Source: Desulfobacterales bacterium
GTDB taxonomy: Bacteria; Desulfobacterota; Desulfobacteria; Desulfobacterales; JAHEIW01
Reading direction: 5' to 3'
Assembly (NCBI GenBank): GCA_030066985.1
Contig: JASJAN010000007.1
Span: 62,001-126,000 of the forward strand
Length of the DNA stretch: 64,000 bases
The notes under the pieces were generated by a model. The model had not been told where the DNA came from and ran no database searches. It saw only the letters and a program-made list of their open reading frames with translations. Of this stretch, positions 62,564-64,000 are shown one piece after another (the stretch's first letter is position 1; the number at the start of each line of letters is the position of its first letter). The position numbers and the translations under genes are program-made.

Positions 62564-62606
62564 TTAAAATGCACCGAGTCCGGTTTAAAAACGAGGTGCA
62601 TTTTAA
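62564..62606 (+). promoter_or_regulatory. Leader hairpin before the DUF2080-like gene
   Basis: TTAAAATGCACC (62564-62575) pairs with GGTGCATTTTAA (62595-62606), 12 perfect pairs around a 19-base loop. It lies between the promoter and the first gene and could affect readthrough or stability. No T-run follows directly. Confidence 0.5.
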
Positions 62607-62740
62607 AAAAAATTTTAAATAAATTCAATATCTTAAAAAAAATCGTTCTTTTTTGTCATTGAAAATTCGATTGATGCCAATATGGAACTTCGGAAGATGC
62701 GGGCCAAGAGGAAGTCAATATCCGCCCAAACAGTGAGGAT

Positions 62741-62941
62741 ATGGTCGCCTTGAAAACAGAAATGAGGCTGAAAGAGATCAACGGGTCGCCGAAGGATCAA
62801 TGGAAGTCCTCCAGGGCGAAGTTCGGGATCTTCGGGAAGGAAATGATCGAAAAGAGCGTCAAAAAGTCCGGAAGCAGCGGACGCGTCTATCTGCCTTCGA
62901 ATTGGGTGGGCAAGCATGTCAAAATCATTCGCATTGATTGA
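62741..62941 (+). CDS. DUF2080-like small AbrB-type protein
   Basis: The 66-residue protein ends with VKKSGSSGRVYLPSNWVGKHVKIIRI, which matches the DUF2080 pattern known mostly from archaea. That fold resembles SpoVT/AbrB DNA-binding domains. It may bind the operator in its own promoter. An ATG at 62741 or a TTG at 62751 can start it. It precedes the bamB-like gene by about 100 bases and is probably in the same operon. Confidence 0.65.
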   Translation: MVALKTEMRLKEINGSPKDQWKSSRAKFGIFGKEMIEKSVKKSGSSGRVYLPSNWVGKHVKIIRID

Positions 62942-63038
62942 GGAAGCAGGAATTCAAGGCTGTGTTGAATTAAGTGCTTGAAATCCATTATTAATCAAAT
63001 CGTTTTCACCAATTCATGTCATCCATAAGGAAAGAAAA

Positions 63039-64000
63039 ATGAGATACGCTGAGACAGGAATTAATTTAGAAATTGATCTAACCCGCGGAAACATTGAAAG
63101 GGTACAGTCAGACCCGAAAGACACCGAGCTTTATCTGGGGGGGCTGGGAACGAGCGCCAAGATCATGTGGGACCGGGTGGGTCCTGAAGTTGAGGCTTTT
63201 TCTCCCGAGAATTTGCTCATATTTGCCGCCGGTCTTTTATGTGGCACTCCGGCTACCGGATGTAACCGCACCATTGTGACGACCATTTCTCCTCAGACCA
63301 AGCTGATGGCCTTTTCGATGATGGGGGGATTCTGGGCTCCGGAATTGAAGCATGCCGGTTTTGACAAAATAATCCTACGCGGGAAATCCGCCAAGCTGGT
63401 CTACATATGGATCAAAAATGACAAGGTCGAGATTCGAGATGCCTCTCATCTGGCGGGCAAAGGCTCCAATGAAACCGCCCAGCTCCTCCGGCAGGAGTTG
63501 GATGAACCCAAAGCCGAGGTGGCGGCCATCGGCCTGGCCGGTGAAAACCGGGTGTTTTATGCGTCAATTGAACAGGGCAGATCCAGTGCCAGTCGCGGCG
63601 GTATCGGTGCCGTTATGGGTGATAAAGGGGTAAAAGCCATCGTTGTGCGCGGTACCGGAGACGTCACGGTTGCAAAGCCGATGGAATACCTCGAACAGTG
63701 CCAGGAAGTAATGGATTATATTAAATGGCGCGAGGACAACCCGATTCCGGGGGTAATTCCCATTTTATCCGTGCTGGGGTCACCGCAAGAGATGGCCATC
63801 CATGACGAAAAGTGGCATACCGAAAACTTTGTCTGGGGCAATGCCCGCGAACGCCGAAAAGATTTCTGGACCGAAGAACACGCTCAAGAATTTACCGAAA
63901 CGCTGCATTCGGCGCGTACCCGGCTGATTAGCTGCTATAACTGTCCGATGAAATGCGCTGCCACCCTCAACCTGCCGGGGCTTCCGACCTATATGATGAA
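63039..64000 (+). CDS. bamB: BamB-like tungsten oxidoreductase (AOR family), 3' end outside window
   Basis: The ATG at 63039 follows AAGGAAAG. The 320 visible residues run to the window edge. It starts MRYAETGINLEIDLTRGNIE, with LGGLGTSAKIMWDRV, SMMGGFWAPELKHAG, SIEQGRSSASRGGIGAVMGDKG and the cluster cysteines Cys299, Cys302 and Cys306 (CYNCPMKC). These blocks match BamB, the catalytic subunit of class II benzoyl-CoA reductase, much more closely than general AORs. Glu251 and His260, the residues I recall for the BamB active site, are at the same numbers here. It would reduce benzoyl-CoA or a related aryl or dienoyl-CoA with ferredoxin-level electrons. A paralogue with another substrate is possible. 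Confidence 0.87.
   Translation, partial: MRYAETGINLEIDLTRGNIERVQSDPKDTELYLGGLGTSAKIMWDRVGPEVEAFSPENLLIFAAGLLCGTPATGCNRTIVTTISPQTKLMAFSMMGGFWAPELKHAGFDKIILRGKSAKLVYIWIKNDKVEIRDASHLAGKGSNETAQLLRQELDEPKAEVAAIGLAGENRVFYASIEQGRSSASRGGIGAVMGDKGVKAIVVRGTGDVTVAKPMEYLEQCQEVMDYIKWREDNPIPGVIPILSVLGSPQEMAIHDEKWHTENFVWGNARERRKDFWTEEHAQEFTETLHSARTRLISCYNCPMKCAATLNLPGLPTYMM

Noticed and set aside
62633-62917. 94-codon minus-strand frame near the bamB promoter
   Set aside because: It is the complement of the DUF2080-like gene and its leader, with no ribosome site.

Overview
The window looks like a chromosomal stretch of a strictly anaerobic Desulfobacterota (deltaproteobacterial) bacterium, most likely a sulfate reducer or a close syntrophic relative. 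The support is the mix of genes: a HdrA/MvhD/MetV/MetF cluster of the Wood-Ljungdahl methyl branch, two tungsten aldehyde-ferredoxin-oxidoreductase family proteins (one closely resembling the benzoyl-CoA reductase subunit BamB), a sensory [FeFe]-hydrogenase-like operon, NuoE/NuoF-type NADH modules, siroheme decarboxylase, sigma-54 two-component systems and three selenocysteine-encoding genes. I cannot name a genus. No rRNA, tRNA, CRISPR array, phage or transposase gene was seen.

Layout. 1-5.1 kb: a cut-off membrane protein, a PAS/HD-GYP c-di-GMP phosphodiesterase, a Ser/Thr kinase with TPRs and a LysM-like lipoprotein. 5.1-9.3 kb: a fadN-fadA type beta-oxidation pair behind FadR-like operators. 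9.3-17.4 kb: a tungsten oxidoreductase with a partner of unknown function, hisD, nitrilase, MBL-fold hydrolase and leucyl aminopeptidase. 17.6-20.7 kb: B12 radical SAM protein, AhbB-like siroheme decarboxylase and mtnA. 21-25.4 kb: a seven-gene minus-strand operon around a degenerate [FeFe]-hydrogenase sensor (HydS-like) with ATPase, PHP and DRTGG partners. 25.4-30.9 kb: adenine deaminase, two tandem MTA/SAH deaminases and a purine nucleoside phosphorylase. 31.1-36.4 kb: NuoE, DRTGG, NuoF and a selenocysteine RnfB-GltD fusion, probably one electron-transfer complex. 36.7-42.8 kb: RseC, ClpS, HU, PilZ, Tag, a glycosyltransferase and a ferritin-like protein. 43.3-48.8 kb: two GcvH-like proteins with an eight-cysteine domain behind a sigma-54 promoter, archaemetzincin, and a sigma-54 regulator/kinase pair. 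49.3-56 kb: hdrA(Sec)-mvhD(Sec)-metV-metF. 56.2-61.1 kb: a Cache kinase/sigma-54 regulator pair, its likely target sigma-54 promoter, a 76-residue stand-alone kinase dimerisation domain and an OFA-type MFS transporter. 61.5-64 kb: GNAT, a DUF2080-like small protein and the start of a bamB-like gene.

The most notable result is that three genes contain an in-frame TGA at a position where the family has a conserved cysteine. Each TGA is followed 11-15 bases later by a hairpin with a GG-containing loop, as in bacterial SECIS elements. All three are redox or Fe-S electron-transfer proteins (RnfB-GltD, HdrA, MvhD). Ordinary gene calling truncates all three.

Intergenic DNA carries several families of small palindromic repeats: a covarying nested palindrome (two copies), two MITE-like families (one nested inside the other near 39.4 kb) and a TGTCAGG-rich family (four copies). 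Together they account for much of the gene-free sequence.
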